NCBI RefSeq assembly: GCF_021228235.1
Contig: NZ_JAJQRG010000003.1
Location: 124,001 to 188,000 of the forward strand
Direction of reading: 5' to 3'
Length of the DNA: 64,000 nucleotides
Source of the DNA: Pseudophaeobacter flagellatus
GTDB taxonomy: Bacteria > Pseudomonadota > Alphaproteobacteria > Rhodobacterales > Rhodobacteraceae
The notes under the pieces are model-generated. The model saw nothing but the letters and a program-made list of their open reading frames with translations, made no database searches and had not been told where the DNA came from. Positions 8,540 to 17,832 of this stretch are shown here, piece by piece; the stretch's first letter is position 1, and each line of letters starts with the position of its first letter. Made by a program: the position numbers and the translations under genes.

Positions 8540-8565
8540 CAAAGACTCCTATGGCTGTTTGGGGC

Positions 8566-10389
8566 TCAGCTGAGCATTGCTTTACCGTGTCCTAGCGCCG
8601 ATTGCATCGTCTTTACGACGACAAAGGCATCGCGCAGGTGGCTGCGTTCAAAATCTGACAGGTCGGCAGGCGCCAAATAGTTGTCGGGCACTAGAGAGTG
8701 GCGCACCCGCCGGGCCTGATGTTCCAGCCGGGTCTGTGCAATCAGATCATAGGCATCCAGCAAATCTCGCCCACCTCGGGGGCTGACAGTGCCCGCCGTG
8801 GCAGCCGCCTTGAGCCGGGCGCGGGTATTGACCACATCTATCCCGGCCTGCAGCGCATAGATACGCGCCAGATCGGTCACCGGCACCACGCCGTTATGTT
8901 TCATGTCCAGCCTGTTGCGGTGCTCGCCAGAGCGCAGGGTCGCAAGGCCGCGCAACAGCCCGAGCGGCGGTGTGTGTTTCAGCGCGTTGGAGGTCATATG
9001 CGCAACAAAGATGGAATTGGCGCTGGCGGCTGCCAGCCCCTGGGCCTGAAGCGGGGCAAACAAGGCGGTATCACCGCCGATGGGACGCAGATCAAACATC
9101 ACCGAGGCCAGCATCTGTGCCTCGGGGCCGGGTTTGGCAATCCAATCCGCAAAATAGTCGTGCCAGACCTGCAGCGGCTGGCGCCAGCGTGGGGTGCTGG
9201 CCATCATGTCACCGGGGCAATAGACATAGCCGCATTGGTTCAATCCGTCGCAGACAAAATCGGCCAGTTTGGCAAAATAGCGCGTACCGTCGGCGGTGAT
9301 GCTATCGGCAAGGATCAGGCAGTTGTCCTGATCCGAGACACCAGTCTGTTCCTGCCGCCCCTGGCTGCCGCAGGCCAGCCACAGATAGGGCACCGGGGCA
9401 GGGCCCAGCCTGGCCTCTGCCAGTGCAAGTAGCCGCCGGGTAACGGTATCGGCAATATCGGTGATCAACCGGGTAACCACCTCGTGCCGGTTGCCGCCCG
9501 CCACCAGCTGCATCAGCAGTTGCGGAATATCGGCCGTGACCTGTGCCATTTCGGCAGCCGTATCGGCGCGTGCGATCCGTGCGACCAACTCGGCTGAGGT
9601 GATGGCCTGAAACCGGGTCAGGTCCGTCTGGGTGATCATGCCAAGCAGCTGGCCGTTCTGTGTCACCGGGATATGGCCGATATGATGTTCCATCATCGCG
9701 TGCAGCACATCCGAGCCAAGCGCCCCTGGCGGCAGGCTCTGGGGGGCAGGCGTCATGATCTGGTCAACAGGGGTGCTGGCCGGTAGCCCCTCTGCCAGCA
9801 GCTTTTCGGTCAGGTCCCGGGTGGTCAGAATGCCGAGCAGCCCGTGATCTTCGTGGATGCAGACACAGGAAATATGGTGCTGCCGCATCAGTTGCGCCGC
9901 GCTTTGGCAGCTTAGCCCCGGTGCGCAGGTCAGCGCCGGGGAGGCCATGATATCCTTGGCGCGCAGGGTGGTCAGCCCACTCTGGCGCGTGGCCTCGGGG
10001 CGGCGGCGATCAAAAAAACGTGCCACCGTAGGTTCATCCTGCATCAGCGCGTCAAAATCGGCGCGCGGCAGCAACAGCAGCAAGCTGTCCGTATTGGTCC
10101 GGGCAGAGGTTTCGGCCCGCCCGCCCCGCGTCAGCCCGCGTTCCCCAAAGGAATTGCACGGCCCCAGGATCGACAGGGTCATGTCGTTCTCATCGGTGAT
10201 TTCCACCTCGCCGTGATGCACCAGATAGAGCCCCTTCAGGTCTTCTCCCAGCGCATAGATCGGGGCATCTGCGGCCAGGGCCACCAGGCGAAACTTGGGG
10301 GCCAAAGCACGCAGGTCATCTGGTCCGAGGCTGTCATAGGGGTGCACAGAGGCAAGAAAGCGGAGCAGATCGGGTTCGGAAATCGGCAT
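8566..10389 (-). CDS. cNMP-binding / CBS-pair / DUF294 nucleotidyltransferase-like protein
   Basis: The 607-residue cytoplasmic protein contains, in order, a cyclic-nucleotide-binding domain (about 15-135), two CBS domains (about 145-265), a DUF294 putative nucleotidyltransferase domain with GSQGRQEQTGVSDQDN (about 340-360) and the DUF294 C-terminal domain (about 460-600). The GS...RxE...DxD pattern resembles GlnD-type nucleotidyltransferases, suggesting that it modifies a partner in response to nucleotide levels. It follows the Na+/acetate-type symporter genes, a known arrangement with no established function. Regulation of uptake by adenylate charge is a reasonable guess. Confidence 0.88.
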   Translation of the reverse strand: MPISEPDLLRFLASVHPYDSLGPDDLRALAPKFRLVALAADAPIYALGEDLKGLYLVHHGEVEITDENDMTLSILGPCNSFGERGLTRGGRAETSARTNTDSLLLLLPRADFDALMQDEPTVARFFDRRRPEATRQSGLTTLRAKDIMASPALTCAPGLSCQSAAQLMRQHHISCVCIHEDHGLLGILTTRDLTEKLLAEGLPASTPVDQIMTPAPQSLPPGALGSDVLHAMMEHHIGHIPVTQNGQLLGMITQTDLTRFQAITSAELVARIARADTAAEMAQVTADIPQLLMQLVAGGNRHEVVTRLITDIADTVTRRLLALAEARLGPAPVPYLWLACGSQGRQEQTGVSDQDNCLILADSITADGTRYFAKLADFVCDGLNQCGYVYCPGDMMASTPRWRQPLQVWHDYFADWIAKPGPEAQMLASVMFDLRPIGGDTALFAPLQAQGLAAASANSIFVAHMTSNALKHTPPLGLLRGLATLRSGEHRNRLDMKHNGVVPVTDLARIYALQAGIDVVNTRARLKAAATAGTVSPRGGRDLLDAYDLIAQTRLEHQARRVRHSLVPDNYLAPADLSDFERSHLRDAFVVVKTMQSALGHGKAMLS

Positions 10390-10430
10390 TGCACAGACCT
10401 GTTTAAAAAGGGCGACGGGAAAGAATGTTG

Positions 10431-10463
10431 ATGCCCGCCCGAGGGGCGACCCCGGGCGGGCAT
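10431..10463. other. Strong intercistronic stem-loop
   Basis: ATGCCCGCCCG pairs perfectly with CGGGCGGGCAT over 11 bp, between the symporter terminator and the DUF294-protein gene. No T-run follows on either strand. It could be a second pause or an mRNA-stabilising element. Confidence 0.5.
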
Positions 10464-10466
10464 AGG

Positions 10467-10514
10467 AATAAAAAGGAACGGGCCATCAGGATAGAACCTG
10501 AGGGAGAGGCCCGT
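10467..10514 (-). terminator. Terminator or attenuator after the symporter gene
   Basis: Read on the minus strand, ACGGGCC pairs with GGCCCGT around an inner TCAGG/CCTGA stem, followed by TTCCTTTTTATT. It lies 11 bases after the symporter stop. The DUF294 gene continues on the same strand, so this may only lower downstream expression. Confidence 0.7.
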
Positions 10515-10524
10515 CCAGTCGGGA

Positions 10525-12309
10525 TCAGTGATCCTGTGCAGCGCCTGCGCCACGTGGGATCCGCACGCTTTCGACCAGGTCTTTGATCTCTTGCGGGGTT
10601 TCCTTGGTGATGCTGGCCACCAGATAGGCCGTAGCGAAGTTGATCGCAGCGCCAATGGCCCCAAAGGAGGTTGACTTGATCGTGCCCAGCAGCGGGTCAG
10701 CATCGGTAAAGGAATTGGTCTCCGGAATGAACAACCAGCCCTTGTGCAGGAAGATGTAGATCAGGGTGACACCCAGACCGGCCAGCATACCAGCCACGGC
10801 CCCGGTGTTGTTGATCTTGGTCGAAAAGATCCCCATCATCAGCGCCGGGAAGATCGAGGCCGCCGCCAGACCAAAGGCCAGTGCCACGGTCTGCGCCGCA
10901 AAGCCGGGAGGGTTGAGGCCCAGATAGGTGGCAACTGCGATGGCAACCGCCATGGCAATACGCGCCGACAACAGCTCTCCTTTTTCCGAAATGCTCGGAT
11001 TGATCGAACCCTTGATCAGATCGTGCGACACCGCAGAAGAGATCGCCAGCAGCAGACCTGCCGCCGTGGACAGCGCCGCCGCCAGACCACCCGCCGCCAC
11101 CAGGCCAATAACCCAAGAGGGCAGGTTGGCGATTTCAGGGTTGGCCAACACCAGGATATCGCGGTTGAAGTTGGTCAGCTCGTTGCCGACCCAGCCCATT
11201 TCAGCCGCTTTGGCCTGCATATCCGCATTTTTGTCGTTGTAATACTGGATATGGCCGTCGCCGTTTTTGTCTTCCCAGGCCAAGAGTCCGGTTTTTTCCC
11301 AGGTGGCCATCCAGTCGTAGCGGGCATCGTTTTCGATCTGCTCGACTGAAACCGCCTGCGCATCGGTGCCATTGGGCCACATCATATCGGTGATATTCAG
11401 TCGTGCCATGGCACCAACAGCAGGCGCGGTGAGGTACAGCAATGCGATGAAAACAAGCGCCCAGCCAGCCGACCAGCGCGCATCTGCGACGCGTGGTACA
11501 GTGAAGAAGCGCATGATCACATGAGGCAGACCTGCGGTACCAATCATCAGCGACAGGGTAAACAGCACCATATTGAAGGTATCGGCATGGTGGGCGGTGT
11601 ATTCATTAAAGCCCAGTTCACGCACAATGGCGTCCAGCTTTTGCAGCAGAGGCTCACCGCTTGCGACGTGGTCGCCAAACAGGCCCAGTGCCGGGATTGG
11701 ATTGCCGGTCAGCTGCAGCGAGATGAAGATGGCCGGGATGGTATAGGCCATGATCAGCACGCAGTACTGTGCCACCTGGGTATAGGTCACGCCCTTCATG
11801 CCGCCGAACACCGCGTAGGCGAATACAACACAGGCGCCGATCAGCAGGCCAGTGGTATTGGAGACTTCCAGAAAGCGGCCAAAGGCAACGCCAACGCCGG
11901 TCATCTGGCCGATCACATAGGTGGTAGAGGCGACGATCAGGCAGATCACCGCCACGATACGCGCGGTTGGGCTGTAGAACCGATCACCGATGAACTCGGA
12001 CACGGTGAACTTGCCAAACTTGCGCAGATAGGGGGCGAGCAGCAGGGCCAGCAGCACATAGCCACCGGTCCAGCCCATCAGGAAGGAAGAGTTGTCATAG
12101 CCGGTAAAGGCGATGAGACCCGCCATCGAGATGAACGACGCCGCAGACATCCAGTCGGCCGCGGTGGCCATACCGTTGGTGACAGGGTGCACGCCGCGCC
12201 CCGCAGCATAGAATTCCGATGTAGAGCCCGCGCGGGCCCAGATCGCGATGCCGATGTAAAGCGCGAAAGAGGTGCCCACAAACAGCAGGTTGATGGTAAA
12301 CTGATCCAT
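10525..12309 (-). CDS. Na+/solute symporter large subunit (VC_2705 type, acetate-permease-like)
   Basis: The 594-residue SSS-family transporter has about 13 membrane helices. Family marks are FYAAGRGVHPVTNGMATAADWMSAASF and AAGGLAAALSTAAGLLLAISSAVSHD. It is next to a DUF4212 small subunit, which defines the VC_2705-type two-subunit symporters. Location downstream of acs suggests acetate or another short carboxylate as substrate. One extramembrane loop (about 305-390) is unusually long and contains DKNGDGHIQ (347-355), close to an EF-hand calcium loop although position 12 is Asn. The start is 3 bp after the small-subunit stop, so the two are translated together. Confidence 0.9.
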   Translation of the reverse strand: MDQFTINLLFVGTSFALYIGIAIWARAGSTSEFYAAGRGVHPVTNGMATAADWMSAASFISMAGLIAFTGYDNSSFLMGWTGGYVLLALLLAPYLRKFGKFTVSEFIGDRFYSPTARIVAVICLIVASTTYVIGQMTGVGVAFGRFLEVSNTTGLLIGACVVFAYAVFGGMKGVTYTQVAQYCVLIMAYTIPAIFISLQLTGNPIPALGLFGDHVASGEPLLQKLDAIVRELGFNEYTAHHADTFNMVLFTLSLMIGTAGLPHVIMRFFTVPRVADARWSAGWALVFIALLYLTAPAVGAMARLNITDMMWPNGTDAQAVSVEQIENDARYDWMATWEKTGLLAWEDKNGDGHIQYYNDKNADMQAKAAEMGWVGNELTNFNRDILVLANPEIANLPSWVIGLVAAGGLAAALSTAAGLLLAISSAVSHDLIKGSINPSISEKGELLSARIAMAVAIAVATYLGLNPPGFAAQTVALAFGLAAASIFPALMMGIFSTKINNTGAVAGMLAGLGVTLIYIFLHKGWLFIPETNSFTDADPLLGTIKSTSFGAIGAAINFATAYLVASITKETPQEIKDLVESVRIPRGAGAAQDH

Positions 12310-12312
12310 GGC

Positions 12313-12597
12313 CTATTCCTCCTCGACACCGAATTCACGGTCCAGTTTGTTCATCCGGAAGGCGTAGAAAAAGATCAGGCCCAGAAAGACCAGGATGGAT
12401 CCCTGCTGGGCAAACCAAAAGCCCAGGTCACTGCCGCCAACCGCAATGCCTGACAGCATCGGACGCAACAGAATGCCAAATCCAAATGAAACGACAGCCC
12501 AGATCACCAGGCTAACAAGAATGATCCGCACATTGGCCTGCCAATAGCCTTTATCGGCCTCGGCTGTCTGTGCAGCTTTTGTTTTATGGTCCGCCAT
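12313..12597 (-). CDS. DUF4212 symporter small subunit
   Basis: The 94-residue protein has two membrane helices (about 24-45 and 55-80) and matches the DUF4212 small subunit of VC_2705-type sodium:solute symporters, including YWQANVR at the start and FGILLRPMLSG between the helices. It is placed directly before the large subunit with a 3 bp gap, as in other genomes. The start has a GGAGG-type box. It is needed with the large subunit but its exact role in the complex is not established. Confidence 0.88.
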   Translation of the reverse strand: MADHKTKAAQTAEADKGYWQANVRIILVSLVIWAVVSFGFGILLRPMLSGIAVGGSDLGFWFAQQGSILVFLGLIFFYAFRMNKLDREFGVEEE

Positions 12598-12640
12598 GGC
12601 GGCTTCTCCTTCTTCCTCCAGGACCTGCGAGAGGGATCAA

Positions 12641-12666
12641 GCAGGCATACAAATTGGTTTGCCTGC
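12641..12666. promoter_or_regulatory. Inverted repeat upstream of the symporter genes
   Basis: GCAGGCA and TGCCTGC are separated by 12 bases, 44 bases before the small-subunit start on the minus strand. The size and spacing suit a dimeric repressor or an mRNA hairpin. No regulator gene is adjacent. Confidence 0.35.
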
Positions 12667-12806
12667 CGCCCGGATCTTCGCAAGAAAAAGGGGCATCAGG
12701 CATGGCTCCGCCCTGCTGCTGACACGAGCCAGCAGAATGGGTCGGGGTTTTTGGTAGATATGTTCAGACCCCGGCGAAGTCGGCCGGGGCCTTGGGCGCG
12801 AAGGCC

Positions 12807-13490
12807 TTAGGCAGTGGCAGCCTGGACAATTCTGGCAAGACCGCCGGAAATGTTGCTGATATCGCCCATGGCGTCGATCTTTTGCAGCGCGCCTTTGTCG
12901 CCGTAGTAGGCGATCAAGGGCGCGGTCTGTTGATGGTAGGCTGCCAGTCGGCTGGCAACGGTTTCGGCGGTGTCATCGGCGCGGCGGGTCATCTCGGTGC
13001 TGCCGCATTTGTCACAGGTGCCCGCCGTTGCGGGCTGTTTGAAACTGTCGTGGTAGCCTTCGCCACAGCCGCCACAGGTGTAGCGCCCGGAAATCCGGGT
13101 CACCATGGCATTATCATCCACCTCCAGGCTGATGGCTGCATTGATCTTCTGGCCGGTCTCGCCCAGCAAGACATCCAGCGCTTCGGCCTGAACCGTGGTG
13201 CGCGGAAAGCCATCCAGAATGACCCCCTTTGCGCAGTCGGGTTCGCCAAGACGGTCGCGCAGGATGTTGATCACGATCTCATCCGAGACCAGACCGCCCG
13301 CTGCCATCACCGCCTTGGCAGCCTTGCCGGCCTCGGTGCCTGCGGCCACAGCGGCGCGCAACAGATCGCCGGTCGACAGCTGCACCAGGCCGAAGGTCTC
13401 TTCGAGAATGCGGGCCTGGGTGCCCTTCCCGGCGCCGGGGGGGCCAAGAAGGATCAAGACAGCAGGGCGGGTTATTACGTCGGTTGTCAT
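12807..13490 (-). CDS. adk: Adenylate kinase with zinc-finger LID
   Basis: The 227-residue enzyme interconverts ATP + AMP and 2 ADP. It has the P-loop GPPGAGKGT (16-24), the NMP-binding STGDLLR (39-45), DGFPRT (93-98) and a long LID carrying four cysteines (139, 142, 159, 162) of a structural zinc site. The gene follows acs after 13 bp with an AAGGAGT box. Acetyl-CoA synthetase releases AMP, so a dedicated kinase here would recycle it. Alphaproteobacteria usually have adk beside secY in the ribosomal-protein operon; this is probably an additional copy, which the window cannot confirm. Confidence 0.92.
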   Translation of the reverse strand: MTTDVITRPAVLILLGPPGAGKGTQARILEETFGLVQLSTGDLLRAAVAAGTEAGKAAKAVMAAGGLVSDEIVINILRDRLGEPDCAKGVILDGFPRTTVQAEALDVLLGETGQKINAAISLEVDDNAMVTRISGRYTCGGCGEGYHDSFKQPATAGTCDKCGSTEMTRRADDTAETVASRLAAYHQQTAPLIAYYGDKGALQKIDAMGDISNISGGLARIVQAATA

Positions 13491-13503
13491 GCTGTGATAC
13501 TCC

Positions 13504-15459
13504 TTATTTCGTTCGGTTGGCGATTAGATCATCGACCACCGAAGGGTCGGCCAGGGTCGAGGTGTCGCCAAGCGCGCCAAAGTCGTTTTCGGCAATCTTG
13601 CGAAGGATCCGGCGCATGATCTTGCCCGAGCGGGTTTTTGGCAGGCCAGGGGCCCATTGGATCACATCAGGGCTGGCGATGGGGCCGATTTCGGTCCGCA
13701 CCCAGGTGCGCAGCTCTTTTACCAATTCATCAGATGGCTCGCGGTCGTTCATCAGGGTGACATAGCAATAGATGCCCTGGCCCTTGATCTCATGCGGATA
13801 GCCCACCACGGCGGCTTCGGCGACGGCGGAATGGGCCACCAGGGCGCTTTCGACTTCGGCGGTGCCCATCCGGTGCCCCGAGACATTGATCACATCATCA
13901 ACGCGGCCGGTGATCCAATAGTCGCCATCCTCGTCGCGGCGACAGCCATCCCCGGTAAAGTAATAACCTTTGTAATCCGCAAAATAGGTCTTCTGAAAGC
14001 GCTCGTGATCACCCCAGACGGTGCGCATCTGGCCAGGCCAGCTGTCCTTGATGCACAGCACCCCCTCAACCCCGTTGCCGCTGATCTCTTCGCCAGACTG
14101 CGGATCCAGAACCACGGGCTGGATGCCAAAGAAGGGCTTCATTGCCGAGCCGGGTTTGGTGGCATGGGCACCGGGCAGGGGGGTCATCAGATGGCCGCCG
14201 GTTTCGGTCTGCCACCAGGTGTCAACGATGGGGCAGCGACCGCCGCCGACAACGTCATTGTACCAGTTCCAGGCCTCGGGGTTTATTGGCTCACCCACGG
14301 TGCCCAGCAGGCGCAGCGAGGACAGGTCGCATTTTTCAACCCATTCATTGCCCTGACCCATCAAGGCGCGCAGTGCGGTAGGGGCGGTATAGAACTGGTT
14401 GACTTTGTGCTTTTCGCAGACCTGCCAAAACCGGCTGGCGTCTGGGTAGGTGGGGACGCCTTCGAACATCAGCGTGGTGGCCCCATTGGCCAGCGGACCA
14501 TAGACAATATAGCTGTGGCCGGTGACCCAGCCCACGTCAGCGGTACACCAGTAGATGTCGCCGTCGTGGTAATCAAAGGTGATCTCATGGGTCATCGCCG
14601 CATAGGCGAGATAGCCACCGGAGGTATGAACCACACCCTTGGGCTGGCCGGTGGAGCCAGAGGTATAAAGCACAAAGAGCGGGTCTTCGGCGTTGATCTC
14701 TGCGGGCTTGCAGTAGTCATTCGCCTCCAGCGCCATCTCGTTGTAGTCATAGTCGCGATCGGCAACCCAGGTGGTCTGGCCGCCGGTCCGTTTTACAACC
14801 AGGCATTTCACGGAATCCTTACAGTGCAGTAGCGCCGCATCCGCGTTGGACTTCAGTGGTGTCTTGCGACCGCCACGGGGGGCCTCATCCGCAGTGATCA
14901 GCACCTTGGCGTCAGAACCATTGATCCGAGCCGACAGCGCATCAGGGCTAAAGCCGGCAAAGACAATCGAATGGATCGCGCCGATCCGGGCGCAAGCCAG
15001 CATCGCATAGGCGGCCTCGGGGATCATCGGCAGGTAGATTACCACCCGGTCGCCTTTTCGAACGCCCATGGTTTCAAGGATATTGGCCATGCGGCAGGTG
15101 CGGCGGTGCAGCTCCTTGTAGGTAATATGCTGGGCCGCTTCATCCGGATCATCGGGTTCAAAGATAATCGCGGTTTGGTCGCCGCGGGTATCCAGATGGC
15201 GGTCAATACAGTTGGCCGATACGTTCAGCGTGCCATCGCTGTACCAGTTGATCGAGACCTCGCCAAAATTGAAATTGACATCCTTCACCGTGGTGAAGGG
15301 TTTGATCCAGTCGATGCGTTTGCCTTGCTCGGCCCAGAAGGCTTCGGGATCCTTGAGCGAGGCGGCATACATTTCCTCGTATTTTGCGCTGTCGACATGG
15401 GCGCGGGCGACGGTGTCCGCGGATGGCGCGTGGGGCTGAGCCTGGGGCTGCTGTGTCAT
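13504..15459 (-). CDS. acs: Acetyl-CoA synthetase (AMP-forming)
   Basis: The 651-residue enzyme activates acetate to acetyl-CoA through acetyl-AMP. It has the adenylate-forming core [14 protein letters not shown], the ACS-specific [14 protein letters not shown] and [10 protein letters not shown] segments, and the C-terminal lysine motif [11 protein letters not shown], whose lysine is acetylated in known enzymes. The frame opens at 15513, but the ATG at 15459 has AGGGAGG upstream and gives the usual length. It heads the minus-strand block with adk and the symporter. Confidence 0.96.
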   Translation of the reverse strand: MTQQPQAQPHAPSADTVARAHVDSAKYEEMYAASLKDPEAFWAEQGKRIDWIKPFTTVKDVNFNFGEVSINWYSDGTLNVSANCIDRHLDTRGDQTAIIFEPDDPDEAAQHITYKELHRRTCRMANILETMGVRKGDRVVIYLPMIPEAAYAMLACARIGAIHSIVFAGFSPDALSARINGSDAKVLITADEAPRGGRKTPLKSNADAALLHCKDSVKCLVVKRTGGQTTWVADRDYDYNEMALEANDYCKPAEINAEDPLFVLYTSGSTGQPKGVVHTSGGYLAYAAMTHEITFDYHDGDIYWCTADVGWVTGHSYIVYGPLANGATTLMFEGVPTYPDASRFWQVCEKHKVNQFYTAPTALRALMGQGNEWVEKCDLSSLRLLGTVGEPINPEAWNWYNDVVGGGRCPIVDTWWQTETGGHLMTPLPGAHATKPGSAMKPFFGIQPVVLDPQSGEEISGNGVEGVLCIKDSWPGQMRTVWGDHERFQKTYFADYKGYYFTGDGCRRDEDGDYWITGRVDDVINVSGHRMGTAEVESALVAHSAVAEAAVVGYPHEIKGQGIYCYVTLMNDREPSDELVKELRTWVRTEIGPIASPDVIQWAPGLPKTRSGKIMRRILRKIAENDFGALGDTSTLADPSVVDDLIANRTK

Positions 15460-16063
15460 GCTGTGTTCCTCCCTGATAGTCTGTCGGCGTATCGCCTGTC
15501 GGAATGACCCCACAACTGGTGGGCGTTACTGTCAAACCGTTTCCTTCCCTGGCGCTGATAATAGGGTGCGCAGAAAATAAGTGAATAAGATCTGGTAAAA
15601 TAACGGTTTGCTTGTAAATGAATTTCCGTGCAAGGGCGAGCGTTGAAAATTTGTCACCAAAGCGTCAGTAAAATCCGTTATGAATATGGGAATTATTAGT
15701 CAACGTTGCGGGGCTGCGGGATCTGAATATTTGTGAAATTTATCGACCAAATCACCTGCATTCGGATTCTTTCCGCCGCGACAGGCTGCGGCATTTTGTG
15801 CCCATGACCGATGTTTGCGCTAAAATTCCGGCCGGGTGGCGCAACTTTCTTGCGTCCAATAGTGAGGCGGTGAACGGATTATAGGCAGCCCGGCCTGCGC
15901 GGCTGGTGGAACCGGGCGGGGAAAGCGGCAATCTCTGTTTTGGGGGACGCTGCGGGCTTGGCAGTATTGTCAGATAGAGTTAGCGTACCGGCAAGCGCCT
16001 GCACCCTGGCCGCTGCCAATATGGCGGCTGGATGGCGACAGGCGCAACATGGGAGATGAATAT
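15460..16063. promoter_or_regulatory. Long divergent intergenic region between acs and the TRAP genes
   Basis: About 600 bp without a credible gene separate acs (minus) from the TRAP binding-protein gene (plus). The part next to acs (15560-15760) is clearly AT-richer than its surroundings and should hold the acs promoter; the half near the TRAP gene is GC-rich. A small CCCAC/GTGGG inverted repeat lies near 15512-15526. I could not assign a known operator. Confidence 0.5.
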
Positions 16064-17080
16064 ATGAAGACGATTTTGACTGCCGCTGTGACGGCTGCGG
16101 CTGGGTTTGCCCTGGTTGGTGAAGCCGCTGCGACAGAATGGAATGTTTCGGTCTGGGGCAAGCGCCGCGCCTTTACCGAGCACGTTGAAAAACTGGCAGA
16201 GCTGGTCAGCGCCAAAACGGATGGCGAGTTCACGCTCAACATCAGCTACGGTGGCCTGTCCAAAAATAAAGAGAACCTCGACGGGATCTCTATTGGTGCC
16301 TTTGAAATGGCGCAGTTCTGTGCCGGCTATCATCGTGATAAGAACCCCTCGATCACCGTGCTGGAACTGCCCTTCCTGGGCGTGAACACCCTGGAAGAGG
16401 AAGTCGCCGTCAGCCATGCGGTCTATGACCATCCTGCGGCGCAGAAAGATCTGGCGCGCTGGAATGCAAAGCTGCTGATGACCAGCCCAATGCCACAGTA
16501 TAACATCGTTGGTACTGGTGATCCCCGCGACACCGTGGCTGATTTCAAAGACATGCGGGTGCGTGCCACCGGCGGTATCGGTCAGGCCTTTTCCGCAGTT
16601 GGTGCGGTGCCCACCTCGGTGACAGCCACCGAAGCCTATAACGCGATGGAATCCGGTGTTGTCGATACCGTGGCCTTTGCACAGCACGCGCATCTGTCCT
16701 TTGGCACCATCAACCGCGCCGACTGGTGGACAGCCAACCTGAACCCCGGCACCGTGAACTGCCCGGTGGTCGTCAACACCGATGCCTATGACGCGCTGAG
16801 CGGCGCAGAGCGTGAGGCACTCGACAGTTCTGTTGATGAGGCCATCGCACATTACCTCGACAACTACGGGGCCTTGCTGGCAAAGTGGGACCAGGTTCTG
16901 GAAGAAAAGGGCGTCACCAAGGTGATGATGTCCGAGGAAGAGCTGGCGAAATTCCGCACCACGGCCGCTGATCCGATCCGCGAACAGTGGATCAAGGACA
17001 TGGAAGCCCAGGGAATTCCCGGTCAGGAGCTTTATGACCTGGTGATCAAGACCCTCACCGACACCCGCGCAGGCAACTAA
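16064..17080 (+). CDS. dctP: TRAP transporter periplasmic binding protein
   Basis: The 338-residue secreted receptor has a signal peptide ending GEAAATEW (about residue 22). It shows the DctP fold pattern, including the central MRVRATGGIGQAFSAVGA segment with the arginine that usually binds the ligand carboxylate, and YNAMESGVVDTVAF. The ATG at 16064 is preceded by GGGAGA. It is first in a dctPQM set. The ligand is probably an organic acid; the acs neighbour does not prove a two-carbon substrate. Confidence 0.9.
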   Translation: MKTILTAAVTAAAGFALVGEAAATEWNVSVWGKRRAFTEHVEKLAELVSAKTDGEFTLNISYGGLSKNKENLDGISIGAFEMAQFCAGYHRDKNPSITVLELPFLGVNTLEEEVAVSHAVYDHPAAQKDLARWNAKLLMTSPMPQYNIVGTGDPRDTVADFKDMRVRATGGIGQAFSAVGAVPTSVTATEAYNAMESGVVDTVAFAQHAHLSFGTINRADWWTANLNPGTVNCPVVVNTDAYDALSGAEREALDSSVDEAIAHYLDNYGALLAKWDQVLEEKGVTKVMMSEEELAKFRTTAADPIREQWIKDMEAQGIPGQELYDLVIKTLTDTRAGN

Positions 17081-17098
17081 GCCGGGTCGCTGGACGAT

Positions 17099-17134
17099 AC
17101 GGGGCTGAGAGACTTCTCTCTCGGCCCCGTTTTT
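17099..17134 (+). terminator. Terminator/attenuator between dctP and dctQ
   Basis: ACGGGGC and GCCCCGT, with inner GAGAGA/TCTCTC pairing, are followed by T5. Its place just after dctP fits the common pattern of higher binding-protein than permease expression in TRAP operons. Confidence 0.88.
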
Positions 17135-17170
17135 GGTGTTAGAAAACTCTCTTTATAGAAAGGTGAGCCC

Positions 17171-17827
17171 ATGGCGGGAAACGCCGCGGTGCTGGAAGAT
17201 GGCAGCCTGATCAGCCGTCTTGACCGCAAATTGCTACATGTCGAGCAGGTCTTGGCGCTGCTGAGCGGCCTGGCTGTCTTTTCACTCATGCTGCTGGCCG
17301 TTGTTTCGGTTGGCGGACGCAACGCGCTGAATGCGCCCTTGCCCGGCTATGTGGACTGGATCGAACAGGTCATGCCATTGATTGCCTTTATGGGCATTGC
17401 CTTTGTGCAGCGCGATGGCGGCCATATCCGCATGGATATCGTCATTGGTGCGCTGCGTGGTCGGGCGCTTTGGCTGTTTGAACTGGTTTCGATTCTGTTG
17501 ATTCTGCTGCTGATGCTGGCCCTGGTCTGGGGCAGTTGGTCGCATTTCACCCGGTCGTTTGATTTTGCCGCGCCTCTCTGGAGCCGCGACAGTTCAATTG
17601 ATATCGGCCTGCCGATCTGGCCCGCGAAACTGCTGGCACCGGTGGCCTTTTCAGTGCTGTGCCTGCGCCTTGTGCTGCAGGCTTGGGGCTATGGCCGGGC
17701 GATGGTGCTGGGATTGGAAAATCCCCCGGCGGTGCCAATGATTTTGGATGCGGCGGAACAGGCCGCAGCAGAGGCCGAACAGTTGGTTGGCCATGAAGAT
17801 GATGACGCTATGAGCGGGCAGGGGTAA
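17171..17827 (+). CDS. dctQ: TRAP transporter small permease subunit
   Basis: The 218-residue protein has four membrane helices in the DctQ pattern, with VDWIEQVMPLIAFMGIAFVQRDGGHIRMD as the family hallmark. A charged C-terminal tail of about 40 residues extends beyond the domain. It lies 5 bp before the large permease gene and acts with it in Na+-dependent uptake of the solute delivered by DctP. Confidence 0.9.
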   Translation: MAGNAAVLEDGSLISRLDRKLLHVEQVLALLSGLAVFSLMLLAVVSVGGRNALNAPLPGYVDWIEQVMPLIAFMGIAFVQRDGGHIRMDIVIGALRGRALWLFELVSILLILLLMLALVWGSWSHFTRSFDFAAPLWSRDSSIDIGLPIWPAKLLAPVAFSVLCLRLVLQAWGYGRAMVLGLENPPAVPMILDAAEQAAAEAEQLVGHEDDDAMSGQG

Positions 17828-17832
17828 CGGGC

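Noticed and set aside
12767-12791. GACCCCGGC/GCCGGGGCC hairpin after adk as a terminator
   Set aside because: The stem is good, but only weak T-rich sequence follows on the minus strand and the symporter genes continue downstream, so the call is too uncertain to list as a terminator.
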